Assembly (NCBI GenBank): GCA_963605425.1
Contig: CAVCUQ010000039.1
Coordinates: forward strand, 1 to 13,256
Origin: JAEELC01 sp963605425
GTDB taxonomy: Bacteria > Bacillota_I > Bacilli_A > Acholeplasmatales > Anaeroplasmataceae
Direction of reading: 5' to 3'
Length of the DNA stretch: 13,256 nucleotides
Shown piece by piece: positions 5,680 through 13,241 of the stretch; position 1 is the stretch's first letter, and the number at the start of each line of letters is the position of its first letter. The translations under genes and the position numbers were made by a program. A model generated the notes under the pieces. It saw only the letters and a list, made by a program, of their open reading frames with translations. It ran no database searches and was not told the DNA's origin.

Positions 5680-8091
5680 TTACATATCAAACTTAGCTAA
5701 TATTTTAGCAGGTGTTTGTCTAAGTAAGTTAGCTAGTGGTAAAAGCCCTACTACAATAGTTACTAGTAACATTATTAGAAATGTATAATAACTTGAAGCA
5801 GATGTAAATAAATTAAAACTAGAATTTGAATAAGAAGCCACCTTAAGTTCTACTGCACCAAATATAATAGTAAATATAATAAATGATATAAATACTGTTT
5901 GGAACATAGTAACTATAATTTCTAGAGTATAATTTAAATACATTCTAATCTTCTTCTCTCCTAAACTTCTAAGTACACCAATCTTATAGATATCTTTTAT
6001 TATTTGTGTACGCATAATAAAGAAGATATAGATAATTAGAATTACGCTGCATATTGCAATAGACTGTATGTAACTAGAAGAACTAGCTTTGCTTTCAAGT
6101 TTTGCTATATCATATAAATATCCTGAATAAGTATATGAATTATACCCTTCCTTTTTTACACTATCTAATTTATTAGTGTTATCAAGTAAATAGTAACTAT
6201 ATGAATCTTTAGGGTTAAATTTAGGTTGGAATAGATTGAATGATCCATCTTCTAAGATATATCTATAATCACTGTTAGCTACATATATCTCATAAGTATC
6301 CTCATTTGTTACACCAACTATTTTGCAAGATAGAGTGCTATCAACATATAGACTTGATTTATCAAATACTTCTTGTAGGTTTAAGTTCTCATCAAAGAAT
6401 TTCTTGCTTACTACTACTTCACCATTATTTAAAGTAGCTGTGCCATATAATAATGGAGCCTCATCTAATGCCTTAGCATTATTTACAGAATAAACTTGTC
6501 CACTGCAATAATTAGTGTCATTATACTTTACACCTATATAGCCATAGTTGTTAAGATACTTGTTATTTTTCTTATTAGGCAAAGCCTCATATACTAAATC
6601 AGTGTCCTCGTCAACAATACCTGAGAACTGATGTTGATTCTTAGAATAGTTAGAATGATAATAATTTTGATTCAATTTTTCAAATAAAGAATCATAATTA
6701 GCAAGTCCGCTCTTTTTAAGCAGTTCATCTGCTATCTTCTTAGACATTACATAATCACTAAACTCTCCATATATAAGCTTACCCTTTACTAGATCATAAC
6801 CTTCAGTATAAAGACAAGAAACCTCGTAACTGTTTGTTATATAACTTCCCTCATTTTTACTTATAGAAACTTTGCCTTTTGTTATAGGCATAAAAGTATC
6901 ACTTAATCCCGCTCTATACTTACTTTTAACAAGACTTGCTGAATAATCATCATTTTTGTTAGTAAGAAGTACTCTATCTCCTGCATTTAATATATCATTT
7001 ATTTCAATAAATCTAGATTTAGCTAAGTTAAAGTTTAAGGTGGCTAGTATAAAACCTAACATAAAGAATAATACTTTAAATATTTTCTTTCTTTTAACAC
7101 TTTCTCTTTTAGCAAATACTTCTTTAAGAGATATTTTAAATCTTTTGAATATATTAATTCTTTTTGTATCATCAAATGTACTATCTGAGTATGTTATCTC
7201 TTCTCTCGCTTCTACTTTTTCTTCTTTTGTTTCAACTATTTTAATTTGATTATTAAAAGGTACTATCTTAACATTACTCTTTAAATAATAAGTGTTATTA
7301 ACACATATTAAAGATATCTTAATGTCATTACAATCTCCATAAACTTCAACATCAAGGTTATCACCAGTAACCTTAGTTTTATCAAGTTCAGAAAGTACTA
7401 CCTCATTACTGCCTGTAAGTTTGCTAGTACCTTCTATAGTATCTTTTACTTCAATTACTTTACCATCTTTAATTTCAATAATCTTATCAGAATAGTAATT
7501 AGCTAGTTCACTAGAGTGAGTTACAAGTAACACTAGACGTGTTTTAGATAATTCTTTTAATATCTTCATTATTTGAATAGAATTAGCTGAATCAAGGTTT
7601 CCTGTAGGTTCGTCTGCTATTATCACTTTACATTTCTTAACAAGTGAACGGGCTATTGCGACTCTCTGTTGTTGTCCTCCTGATAACTCGCTTGCAAGCT
7701 TTTTTCTGTATTTATACATACCTACAGCTTTTAAAGCAATCTCTATTCTTTTATTTATTTCAGCCTCATCATCTATATCATTGATAGATAAAGCTAAAGC
7801 TAAATTCTCATAGACAGTATAATCATTTAATAAATTATATGTTTGAAAGATATAACCTATATTTTCTCTTCTATACTTTTCTATATTATTTTGATTATCG
7901 TAAAGAATAGTACCACTAGCCTTATCAAGACCACCAATTACATTTAATAATGTGGTTTTACCACATCCAGAAGGTCCAAATAGTGTAATAAGACCTGATG
8001 AAGGAAACTCTAAACTAGTGTCATCTATAACACGTATTTCATTTCTTTTACCTTTATTATAGTATTTATTTAAATGTGAAACACTAATCAT
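5680..8091 (-). CDS. ABC transporter, N-terminal ATPase fused to FtsX/MacB-type permease (with extra linker domain)
   Basis: This is an 803-residue one-polypeptide half-transporter. The ATPase occupies about 1-220: Walker A GPSGCGKTT (39-47), Q-loop in YIFQTYNLL, signature LSGGQQQR (about 135-142), Walker B VIIADEPTGNLD and H-loop LLVTHSSE. Residues about 220-310 form an unusual, beta-rich linker (DNLDVEVYGDCNDIKISL...) followed by an acidic stretch (ETKEEKVEAREE). TM1 (about 336-357) is followed by a ~310-residue Ser/Tyr/Asn-rich extracellular domain. Three more TMs follow with the FtsX-type coupling helix (IYKIGVLRSLGEKK). This is the MacB-like type VII arrangement, whose members pull on substrates in the envelope rather than ferrying them through the membrane. 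The ATG overlaps the stop of the upstream fused ABC gene (TAATG) and AGGAGG lies inside that gene. The two proteins probably form a heterodimer. The substrate is unknown. Confidence 0.88.
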   Translation of the reverse strand: MISVSHLNKYYNKGKRNEIRVIDDTSLEFPSSGLITLFGPSGCGKTTLLNVIGGLDKASGTILYDNQNNIEKYRRENIGYIFQTYNLLNDYTVYENLALALSINDIDDEAEINKRIEIALKAVGMYKYRKKLASELSGGQQQRVAIARSLVKKCKVIIADEPTGNLDSANSIQIMKILKELSKTRLVLLVTHSSELANYYSDKIIEIKDGKVIEVKDTIEGTSKLTGSNEVVLSELDKTKVTGDNLDVEVYGDCNDIKISLICVNNTYYLKSNVKIVPFNNQIKIVETKEEKVEAREEITYSDSTFDDTKRINIFKRFKISLKEVFAKRESVKRKKIFKVLFFMLGFILATLNFNLAKSRFIEINDILNAGDRVLLTNKNDDYSASLVKSKYRAGLSDTFMPITKGKVSISKNEGSYITNSYEVSCLYTEGYDLVKGKLIYGEFSDYVMSKKIADELLKKSGLANYDSLFEKLNQNYYHSNYSKNQHQFSGIVDEDTDLVYEALPNKKNNKYLNNYGYIGVKYNDTNYCSGQVYSVNNAKALDEAPLLYGTATLNNGEVVVSKKFFDENLNLQEVFDKSSLYVDSTLSCKIVGVTNEDTYEIYVANSDYRYILEDGSFNLFQPKFNPKDSYSYYLLDNTNKLDSVKKEGYNSYTYSGYLYDIAKLESKASSSSYIQSIAICSVILIIYIFFIMRTQIIKDIYKIGVLRSLGEKKIRMYLNYTLEIIVTMFQTVFISFIIFTIIFGAVELKVASYSNSSFNLFTSASSYYTFLIMLLVTIVVGLLPLANLLRQTPAKILAKFDM

Positions 8092-10232
8092 TATTTAGCC
8101 TCCTTTAAAGATTCTTTAACACTCTTCTTAAATAACTTCTTATTAAATCTAATAGCTATTAATACTGCCATTAATATAGTACATACAAAGTAAGCAAGAG
8201 TTATACCAAAGGATATATTTCTAAATGTTTTTAAGAATATATTATATTTAAATATCTTACCTAAAATAGTAAACACTATATAATTTAAGGTTGTAGATAT
8301 TATTGAAAGTAGTAATACCTCATACAAACTTATCTTCTTCATATCAGCTATATTTACACCAAGTGTTCTAAATATAGTGTATGATTCGCTCTTTGTTTCG
8401 TATATCTTTCTTAAGATAATATAGGAAATAAAATATAAAATAAGAATTAATATAGTAGATGAGGCTATAGTTACATATATTACAAAATCATCAATAAAAG
8501 TAGTATTCCCGCTTGCTATATTACTTGAATAATATTGATAACCTAATTCATCAAGTTTCTTTATATCACTCTTTTTAGATACATAAACACTAGCTTCATA
8601 GACATCAGTAAAATAATCATAGTAATCATATCCAATAACAATAGCGTTATAACATGTAGTGTAACTATTGTCGCTTAAAGCTTGATACTCTTTTTCCTCT
8701 CCAAGACCTTGAGGAAGAGAAGAAATAGAGAATAAGTTATAATTATAATATTTTAAATAGATATTGTTAAAATCAAGTGCTGTAGTTTTATTATAATTTG
8801 CAATATGGGTTACATCTTCAAAATTAAAGAATAGATGAGTACCTTTTATATCAATACCATTTGAACTCAATTCCATATTTGTAGCTACGGTAAATCTTGA
8901 ATATTCTTCTAGTTTATCGCATTTAGTTATAACAGGACTTGATACATTATCTGAATAACCTATACCACATAAAGTAAATTCACTATCTTTTAAAGTTTTA
9001 TTTATATGTGAATAAGAATCGCTAGTACTAGTTTTATAGACAGCACTTAAACAATATGTATTACCCACTTTAATACCTGTGGTTTCACTAGGCAAGAAGA
9101 GTACAAATTCATCCTCTTTTTCAGGCTCTCTTCCCTCTTTAATCTTCCCATCTACATTTGGCTCGTATATAGCATCTAAAGATCCGCTTGAAAAGAAATC
9201 CACATCACCTGTTTGTCTTAATGTTATATAGTTTTTCTCATAGAAAGGATTAATTACTACATCTCCTACTTCTTTTAACTTATTTATATCTAGTGCTTTA
9301 TAATTTTCATCATATACTTGATATTTATTATCTGAATGATATACAAATTTATAATCAGAACCTGTGCTTTTAGCACTAGAGGCTATATTTTGAAATATAC
9401 ATAAAGAAAAGAAGGCTACTACAAGTAAGACAAGAAATGTAAATATTGTCTTCTTTGGTGTAGATAATAGATTGCTAGTAGCTACTTTAAAATCTACTTT
9501 TCTAGAAATAGGCACATAATCTAAATTAAGTTCCTCATCAGGATCATCTAAAGTCTCTTTAAACTTAATATCTTCTACAATCTTACCATCATGGATTTTA
9601 ATTTTTCTTGTAACTAAATCTTTTACTTCTTCAAAATTATGAGTAACAATCAAAATAAGCTTATCTTTAGAAAGGCTTGCAATAAGTTCCATAATTTCTC
9701 TTCCGCTTTTGGCATCTAAGTTACCTGTAGGTTCATCACAAGCAATAATTGGTGTGTCTAGAGCTAAAGCACGGGCAATTACTGTTCTCTGCTTTTCTCC
9801 ACCTGATAGATTTATACCTCTATTACTAGCTCTACCCGTTAATCCTACCTTATCTAAAATCTCAAGGGCTTTCTTTTTAGCTTCTGCTTTATTTTCCCCA
9901 TTAATTAGAAGTGGTAACATTACATTTTCAAGTACTGTATAGGAATCAATAATATTATAATTTTGAAAGATAAAACTAATCTTATTCTTTCTAAATTGAT
10001 CCATATCAAGTACATTAAAGTAACTTGTTTCGTTCCCTTTAAAATAGATCTCACCATCATCAAATGTATCAAGACGAGAGATAACATTAAGAAGTGTTGA
10101 TTTTCCTGATCCTGATTCACCTGTAATAGCGACTATTTCGCCCGTATTAAATGTTACACAAATGTCATCAAGTCCCTTAGTTGTAACTCCTCTATTGTTA
10201 TAATACTTATAAACATGTTCAAGTTTTAACAT
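8091..10232 (-). CDS. ABC transporter, N-terminal ATPase fused to FtsX/MacB-type permease
   Basis: This 713-residue protein is built like its downstream partner. The ATPase spans about 1-220, with Walker A GESGSGKST (38-46), Q-loop FIFQNYNII, signature LSGGEKQR (about 140), Walker B IIACDEPTGNLD and H-loop LIVTHNFE. A short acidic linker (LDDPDEELNLD) replaces the longer beta-rich one of the partner. TM1 is at about 259-281, followed by a ~300-residue extracellular domain. TM2 (about 582-605) and two more TMs carry the conserved coupling helix (YTIFRTLGVNIADMKK). All ATPase motifs are intact, so both halves of the presumed heterodimer should hydrolyse ATP. AAGGTG precedes the ATG at 10232. 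Its last codons contain the ribosome-binding site for the next gene, and the TAA overlaps that gene's ATG by one base. Divergent from a second FtsX-class ABC system. Confidence 0.9.
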   Translation of the reverse strand: MLKLEHVYKYYNNRGVTTKGLDDICVTFNTGEIVAITGESGSGKSTLLNVISRLDTFDDGEIYFKGNETSYFNVLDMDQFRKNKISFIFQNYNIIDSYTVLENVMLPLLINGENKAEAKKKALEILDKVGLTGRASNRGINLSGGEKQRTVIARALALDTPIIACDEPTGNLDAKSGREIMELIASLSKDKLILIVTHNFEEVKDLVTRKIKIHDGKIVEDIKFKETLDDPDEELNLDYVPISRKVDFKVATSNLLSTPKKTIFTFLVLLVVAFFSLCIFQNIASSAKSTGSDYKFVYHSDNKYQVYDENYKALDINKLKEVGDVVINPFYEKNYITLRQTGDVDFFSSGSLDAIYEPNVDGKIKEGREPEKEDEFVLFLPSETTGIKVGNTYCLSAVYKTSTSDSYSHINKTLKDSEFTLCGIGYSDNVSSPVITKCDKLEEYSRFTVATNMELSSNGIDIKGTHLFFNFEDVTHIANYNKTTALDFNNIYLKYYNYNLFSISSLPQGLGEEKEYQALSDNSYTTCYNAIVIGYDYYDYFTDVYEASVYVSKKSDIKKLDELGYQYYSSNIASGNTTFIDDFVIYVTIASSTILILILYFISYIILRKIYETKSESYTIFRTLGVNIADMKKISLYEVLLLSIISTTLNYIVFTILGKIFKYNIFLKTFRNISFGITLAYFVCTILMAVLIAIRFNKKLFKKSVKESLKEAK

Positions 10233-10257
10233 GATACTTTCACCTTACTTTCAAGTT

Positions 10258-10263
10258 ATTATA
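10258..10263 (-). promoter_or_regulatory. -10 box for the fused ABC operon
   Basis: TATAAT on the minus strand lies 26 bases before the ATG at 10232. The -35 region is only AT-rich (TATTAT at 17 bp). A short imperfect palindrome GATAAGATTTTATC (10287-10300) lies just upstream and could be an operator shared with the divergent promoter. Confidence 0.45.
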
Positions 10264-10333
10264 CTATAATTAATTTATATATAATAGATAAGATTTTATC
10301 ATTAAACTTATTAAATTTTAATAAAAATTATAT

Positions 10334-10339
10334 TATAAT
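10334..10339 (+). promoter_or_regulatory. -10 box for the ATPase-permease pair
   Basis: TATAAT on the plus strand lies 26 bases before the ATG at 10365. The -35 at 17 bp (TTAAAT) is poor, which suggests activation by a regulator or low basal expression. The intergenic strip 10264-10333 is almost pure A/T. Confidence 0.5.
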
Positions 10340-10364
10340 TAGGTAAACAAAAGGAGGAATGCTT

Positions 10365-11066
10365 ATGTCTTATATTTGTGCTAAAAATTTAGGTAAAACC
10401 TATTCTTCAAATGGTATTTCCTATGAAGCTTTGAAGAATGTAAATTTTGATATTGATAAAGCATCTTTTACAGTTATTTTAGGACCTTCAGGTGCAGGTA
10501 AAACTACTTTGTTAAACCTTCTTGGAGGAATGGATGAAATAACAAATGGAAGCCTTAAAGTTGATGATAAAGAGTTATTTGGTTTATCAAGTAAAGAATT
10601 AACTTTGTATAGAAGGTGTGATGTAGGATTTGTCTTCCAATTCTATAATCTAATGCCAAATCTTACTGCAAGTGAGAATATAGAACTAGCTAGTGAGCTT
10701 ACAACATCAAGTATCTCATCTTCTTCTGCCCTAGATTTAGTAGGTCTTAAAGGCAAGTATGATAACTTCCCAAGTCAGTTGTCAGGTGGGGAACAACAAA
10801 GAGTTTCAATTGCCAGAGCCATCGCTAAAAATCCTAAATTATTATTATGTGATGAACCTACAGGTGCCCTTGATATTGAAACTGGTAAGTCTATTTTAAA
10901 ATTACTTAAAAATCTAGTAAAGGATGAAGGTAAAACAGTAATAATTGTAACCCATAATAGTGCTATAAAGGATTTAGCTGACCATGTACTTCATATTAAA
11001 AATGGTACTATTGTAAAAGAAGAATTTAATCCAAACCCACTAGATGTCGAGGATATCGTATGGTAG
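10365..11066 (+). CDS. ABC transporter ATP-binding protein (MacB/LolD-type)
   Basis: This stand-alone 233-residue ATPase has every canonical motif: Walker A GPSGAGKTT (34-48 region, motif at 40-48), Q-loop FVFQFYNLM, signature LSGGEQQR (about 139-146), Walker B LLLCDEPTGALD (Asp-Glu at 163-164) and H-loop IIVTHNS. The DEPTGALD form is characteristic of ATPases that work with FtsX/MacB-type permeases (peptide, lipoprotein and antimicrobial systems). An ATG at 10359 is only one base from AGGAGG; the ATG at 10365 is 7 bases away and is taken as the start. The coding end overlaps the permease start by 7 bases (ATGGTAG), so the two are translationally coupled and form one complex. It would sit on the cytoplasmic face and drive the permease. 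Confidence 0.93.
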   Translation: MSYICAKNLGKTYSSNGISYEALKNVNFDIDKASFTVILGPSGAGKTTLLNLLGGMDEITNGSLKVDDKELFGLSSKELTLYRRCDVGFVFQFYNLMPNLTASENIELASELTTSSISSSSALDLVGLKGKYDNFPSQLSGGEQQRVSIARAIAKNPKLLLCDEPTGALDIETGKSILKLLKNLVKDEGKTVIIVTHNSAIKDLADHVLHIKNGTIVKEEFNPNPLDVEDIVW

Positions 11067-12844
11067 CTTTTAAAAAAGATATATTTAGAGTAATTAAATC
11101 TAATAAGATAAGATTTATTACCCTTGTATTAATTATTACTGTTGGTATTTGCTTTGTAACTGGTGTAGGTGGTATTTCAAATAAGGTTAAGAATTCTTTT
11201 AATGAATATTATGAGAAACAAAATGTATCAGATATCATAATTAAGTCTAAAACAGAAAGTGGTATAACTAGCAGTGATTTAGATAAACTAAATAACATCG
11301 ATAATATTTCTTATACAACTTTAACTCAAATAGATTTAAACGATGAAAATGAAAGATTTTATATTTATGACTTTTCTTCTTCTGTAAATAAAATAGAATT
11401 AATAGATGGTAGATATCCTTCTCAAGTTAACGAAATAGTAGTTGAAAAATCAAATAAAACTTCATCACTTAAAATAGATGATACTTATACTCTATATAAC
11501 ATAGAATTTAAGGTTGTAGGTATCGTATCTAATCCCTTACTAGTTTCTAAAGGCGGAGAGTTAAATCAATTATCTAAGACTTATTTAGATAATATAATCT
11601 ATATATCTAAAGATTATAATCCTTTGTCAATGTTACCTGTAACTGATATTTATATTCATATTGATAATAATTCTTCTTATTTTAACAATAGTTATAAAAC
11701 TAAAAGAAGTGAAATAACATCAAAACTTGATAAATTATATGATTCTAATAATTATTCTATTCTTACCTTAGATGATAACTTATCTTATGCATTTTTAGAT
11801 AATATATGTTCTAAAATTGATGTTATAGCTCTTCTTTTCCCTCTTTTCTTTATACTTGTAGTAGCTCTTGTCACATTAACTAATATGACGCGTTTAATAG
11901 ATGAAGAAAGAAAATCTATAGGATGTCTTAAATCCCTTGGTTATAGTAATTCTAAGATAGAATTTAAGTATATATCATTTGCGTTTGCTTGTTCTCTTCT
12001 AGGCACCGTTTTAGGTCTACTTTCCGGTGTATTCATCATTCCAAACATAGTTTACGGGGCCTTTGGTGGTGTATTCTACATACCTTCTATGACTAGTAAG
12101 GTATCTTATTTAATTGGAGTTATAACAAGTATTGGTATGATCCTTATTACTATTCTTGTAACAAGCTATGTTTCAAGAAAGAGTACTAAGGAAATTCCTG
12201 CAAATCTCTTTAGAGCAAAAACAGTAAACAGTGGTAAAAAGATATTGCTTGAAAAAAGTAAATTATTTAACAAATTAAGTTTCAAACATAAAGCAACATT
12301 ACGTAACATGTTTAGATATAAATCACGTTTCTTTATGATAGTAATAGCTATTAGTCTTTCTACTCTTCTTGTAATGGCAGGTCTTGGTTTATATGATGTA
12401 GCTGGTACCGATATCATTATTGAAGGTTTTAAAATTGATAGTAATGATACAATTAAAGTTATCTCAGTAGCTATAATCATCTTCGCTTTATTACTTTCAA
12501 TTCTTGTTCTATATAATCTAACTACCCTTACAATTGGTGAGAGGGTGAGAGAGATTGCGACTCTAAAGGTATTAGGTTATACCTTAAAAGAAGTACGAGG
12601 ATTTATATATAGAGAAATATTTGCAACATCAATTATAGGTGTTATTATCGGTATTCCTCTAGGTGTTCTATTTCTTAATTTAGTATTTAATATGATGAAC
12701 TTTGCATCACTGGAAAGCGTTAAAGTATCCTCTTACTTCTTATGCTTTGGCATTTCCATTATATTCATTGTTATAGTATTTATCTTAACTCAAAACAAGA
12801 TAACTAAAGTAAATATGAATGATTCACTAAAATCAATTGATTAA
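11060..12844 (+). CDS. FtsX-family ABC permease with two FtsX modules, shortened second extracellular loop
   Basis: This 594-residue, eight-TM permease is partner to the overlapping ATPase gene. Module one: TM1 (about 17-38), a ~215-residue extracellular domain (39-254), then three TMs (from about 255) with the coupling helix IDEERKSIGCLKSLGYSN. Module two: TM5 (about 422-444), then three TMs from about 465 with the second coupling helix IGERVREIATLKVLGYTLKE. The second module has only about 20 residues between its first two TMs, whereas comparable two-module permeases usually carry a second extracellular domain and are longer (roughly 750-1000 residues). The protein thus has a single external sensing or lever domain. 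GAGGAT precedes the ATG. The substrate cannot be read from sequence. No terminator directly follows, so the strong bidirectional hairpin at 13044-13082 may be the first stop. Confidence 0.9.
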   Translation: MVAFKKDIFRVIKSNKIRFITLVLIITVGICFVTGVGGISNKVKNSFNEYYEKQNVSDIIIKSKTESGITSSDLDKLNNIDNISYTTLTQIDLNDENERFYIYDFSSSVNKIELIDGRYPSQVNEIVVEKSNKTSSLKIDDTYTLYNIEFKVVGIVSNPLLVSKGGELNQLSKTYLDNIIYISKDYNPLSMLPVTDIYIHIDNNSSYFNNSYKTKRSEITSKLDKLYDSNNYSILTLDDNLSYAFLDNICSKIDVIALLFPLFFILVVALVTLTNMTRLIDEERKSIGCLKSLGYSNSKIEFKYISFAFACSLLGTVLGLLSGVFIIPNIVYGAFGGVFYIPSMTSKVSYLIGVITSIGMILITILVTSYVSRKSTKEIPANLFRAKTVNSGKKILLEKSKLFNKLSFKHKATLRNMFRYKSRFFMIVIAISLSTLLVMAGLGLYDVAGTDIIIEGFKIDSNDTIKVISVAIIIFALLLSILVLYNLTTLTIGERVREIATLKVLGYTLKEVRGFIYREIFATSIIGVIIGIPLGVLFLNLVFNMMNFASLESVKVSSYFLCFGISIIFIVIVFILTQNKITKVNMNDSLKSID

Positions 12845-12979
12845 TAAAATGTCTTAATAGATAAATAACACAGTTTAATCCCCTGAACAGTTCTTCCACA
12901 AATAACTTACATAATTAGTGCAATCTACTTAAAATAATATTGCAAGGTAATCATTTGATCTCAAAGTTTATTTTCAAAC
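12845..12979. other. Non-coding gap after the permease gene
   Basis: No open frame with a ribosome-binding site and no U-tract terminator is seen here. A 7-bp inverted repeat, AAAGTTT/AAACTTT (12963-12982), overlaps the -35 of the small-RNA promoter and may be an operator. Confidence 0.5.
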
Positions 12980-13007
12980 TTTACAAAAATATATAATTAA
13001 TTATAAT
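12980..13007 (+). promoter_or_regulatory. Promoter of the short antisense RNA
   Basis: TTTACA (12980-12985, five of six consensus bases) and a perfect TATAAT (13002-13007) are separated by 16 bp. Transcription should start near 13014, just before the first direct repeat. No open frame follows, which points to an RNA gene. Confidence 0.75.
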
Positions 13008-13017
13008 AGTACGTGAA

Positions 13018-13035
13018 GAACATTGATTAGGTAAC
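13018..13035. repeat. Direct repeat copy 1 (antitoxin RNA 5' region)
   Basis: GAACATTGATTAGGTAAC occurs here and again at 13093-13111 with a single inserted T. This copy lies at the predicted 5' end of the plus-strand RNA. A partial third copy, TTAGGTAAC, is at 13081-13089. Confidence 0.9.
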
Positions 13036-13043
13036 TTCAAACA

Positions 13044-13082
13044 AAAAGGTAAGGACGGGAATCCTTACCTTTTCTAATTTTT
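13044..13082. terminator. Bidirectional terminator shared by toxin and antitoxin transcripts
   Basis: AAAAGGTAAGGA (13044-13055) and TCCTTACCTTTT (13062-13073) form a perfect 12-bp stem with loop CGGGAA. Plus-strand reading gives CTAATTTTT after the stem; minus-strand reading gives a U-run (TTTTTGTTTG). It can end the plus-strand RNA, the toxin mRNA and possibly the upstream permease transcript. Confidence 0.9.
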
Positions 13083-13092
13083 AGGTAACAAG

Positions 13093-13111
13093 GAACATTG
13101 ATTAGGTTAAC
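13093..13111. repeat. Direct repeat copy 2 (toxin mRNA 3' region)
   Basis: GAACATTGATTAGGTTAAC differs from copy 1 only by one extra T. The minus-strand transcript carries its complement 6 bases after the toxin stop codon, available for pairing with the plus-strand RNA. Confidence 0.9.
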
Positions 13112-13116
13112 AATGC

Positions 13117-13197
13117 CTACTTATTTTTGTCGTCATTGTTTCTATCATCTCTAGTGATTATAAATAATGCAATCACCAGGATAATTAAATACTCCAC
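13117..13197 (-). CDS. Candidate type I toxin peptide (Fst/Ibs-like), 26 aa
   Basis: GTG starts a 26-codon frame ending in TAG. The peptide begins MEYLIILVIALFIIT, a short membrane-spanning stretch, and then switches to the highly charged tail DDRNNDDKNK. A hydrophobic core with a charged C-terminus and a length under 35 residues is the pattern of pore-forming type I toxins; the LVIA stretch recalls both Fst and Ibs. The Gly/Pro features of classical Fst are absent, so family assignment is tentative. AGGAGG lies 8 bases before the GTG but can fold into a hairpin (13199-13211). The gene is followed by a direct repeat and the bidirectional terminator and faces a short RNA gene. Its promoter would lie at or beyond the window edge. 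A chance open frame is the alternative, but its context argues against it. Confidence 0.62.
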   Translation of the reverse strand: MEYLIILVIALFIITRDDRNNDDKNK

Positions 13198-13211
13198 TAG
13201 GAGTACCTCCT
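13190..13211 (-). promoter_or_regulatory. Competing hairpins over the toxin ribosome-binding site and start codon
   Basis: In the minus-strand RNA AGGAG-GTA-CTCCT can fold and hide the Shine-Dalgarno sequence. Alternatively TACTCC-TAGT-GGAGTA can fold over the GTG start. Both use the same CTCC, so they are mutually exclusive. Either would lower toxin translation, as expected for type I toxins. Confidence 0.6.
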
Positions 13212-13215
13212 AACT

Positions 13216-13241
13216 TTAGTTCATTGTCACCTTTGAACTAA
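13216..13241 (-). promoter_or_regulatory. 5' leader stem-loop of the toxin transcript
   Basis: TTAGTTCA and TGAACTAA form a perfect 8-bp stem with a 10-base loop (AAGGTGACAA) upstream of the toxin ribosome-binding site. A 5'-proximal stem is usual in long-lived type I toxin mRNAs. The loop contains an SD-like AAGGTG followed by a two-codon frame (ATG AAC TAA), probably coincidental. Confidence 0.5.

Larger units (their letters stand above)
13014..13082 (+). ncRNA. Candidate antitoxin RNA (Fst/par RNA II-like), about 65-70 nt
   Basis: Promoter and terminator bound a ~68-nt transcript with no ribosome-binding site or open frame. Its 5' part is GAAG, then the repeat GAACATTGATTAGGTAAC, closing with CTTC, so the repeat can sit in a loop. 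Its 3' part is the 12-bp terminator hairpin. The minus-strand toxin transcript carries the complement of a second copy of the repeat and of the terminator, so the RNAs can pair at two separated sites. Size, convergence, shared terminator and repeat-mediated pairing all match RNA II of the pAD1 par system as I know it. No expression evidence is available. Confidence 0.6.

Noticed and set aside
12963..12985. Terminator of the permease gene
   Set aside because: The AAAGTTT/AAACTTT stem is followed by ACAAAAAT, not a U-tract, on either strand.
13224..13233. Leader peptide (ATG AAC TAA) with its own ribosome-binding site
   Set aside because: Two codons only and spacing to AAGGTG is tight; probably incidental to the leader stem-loop.
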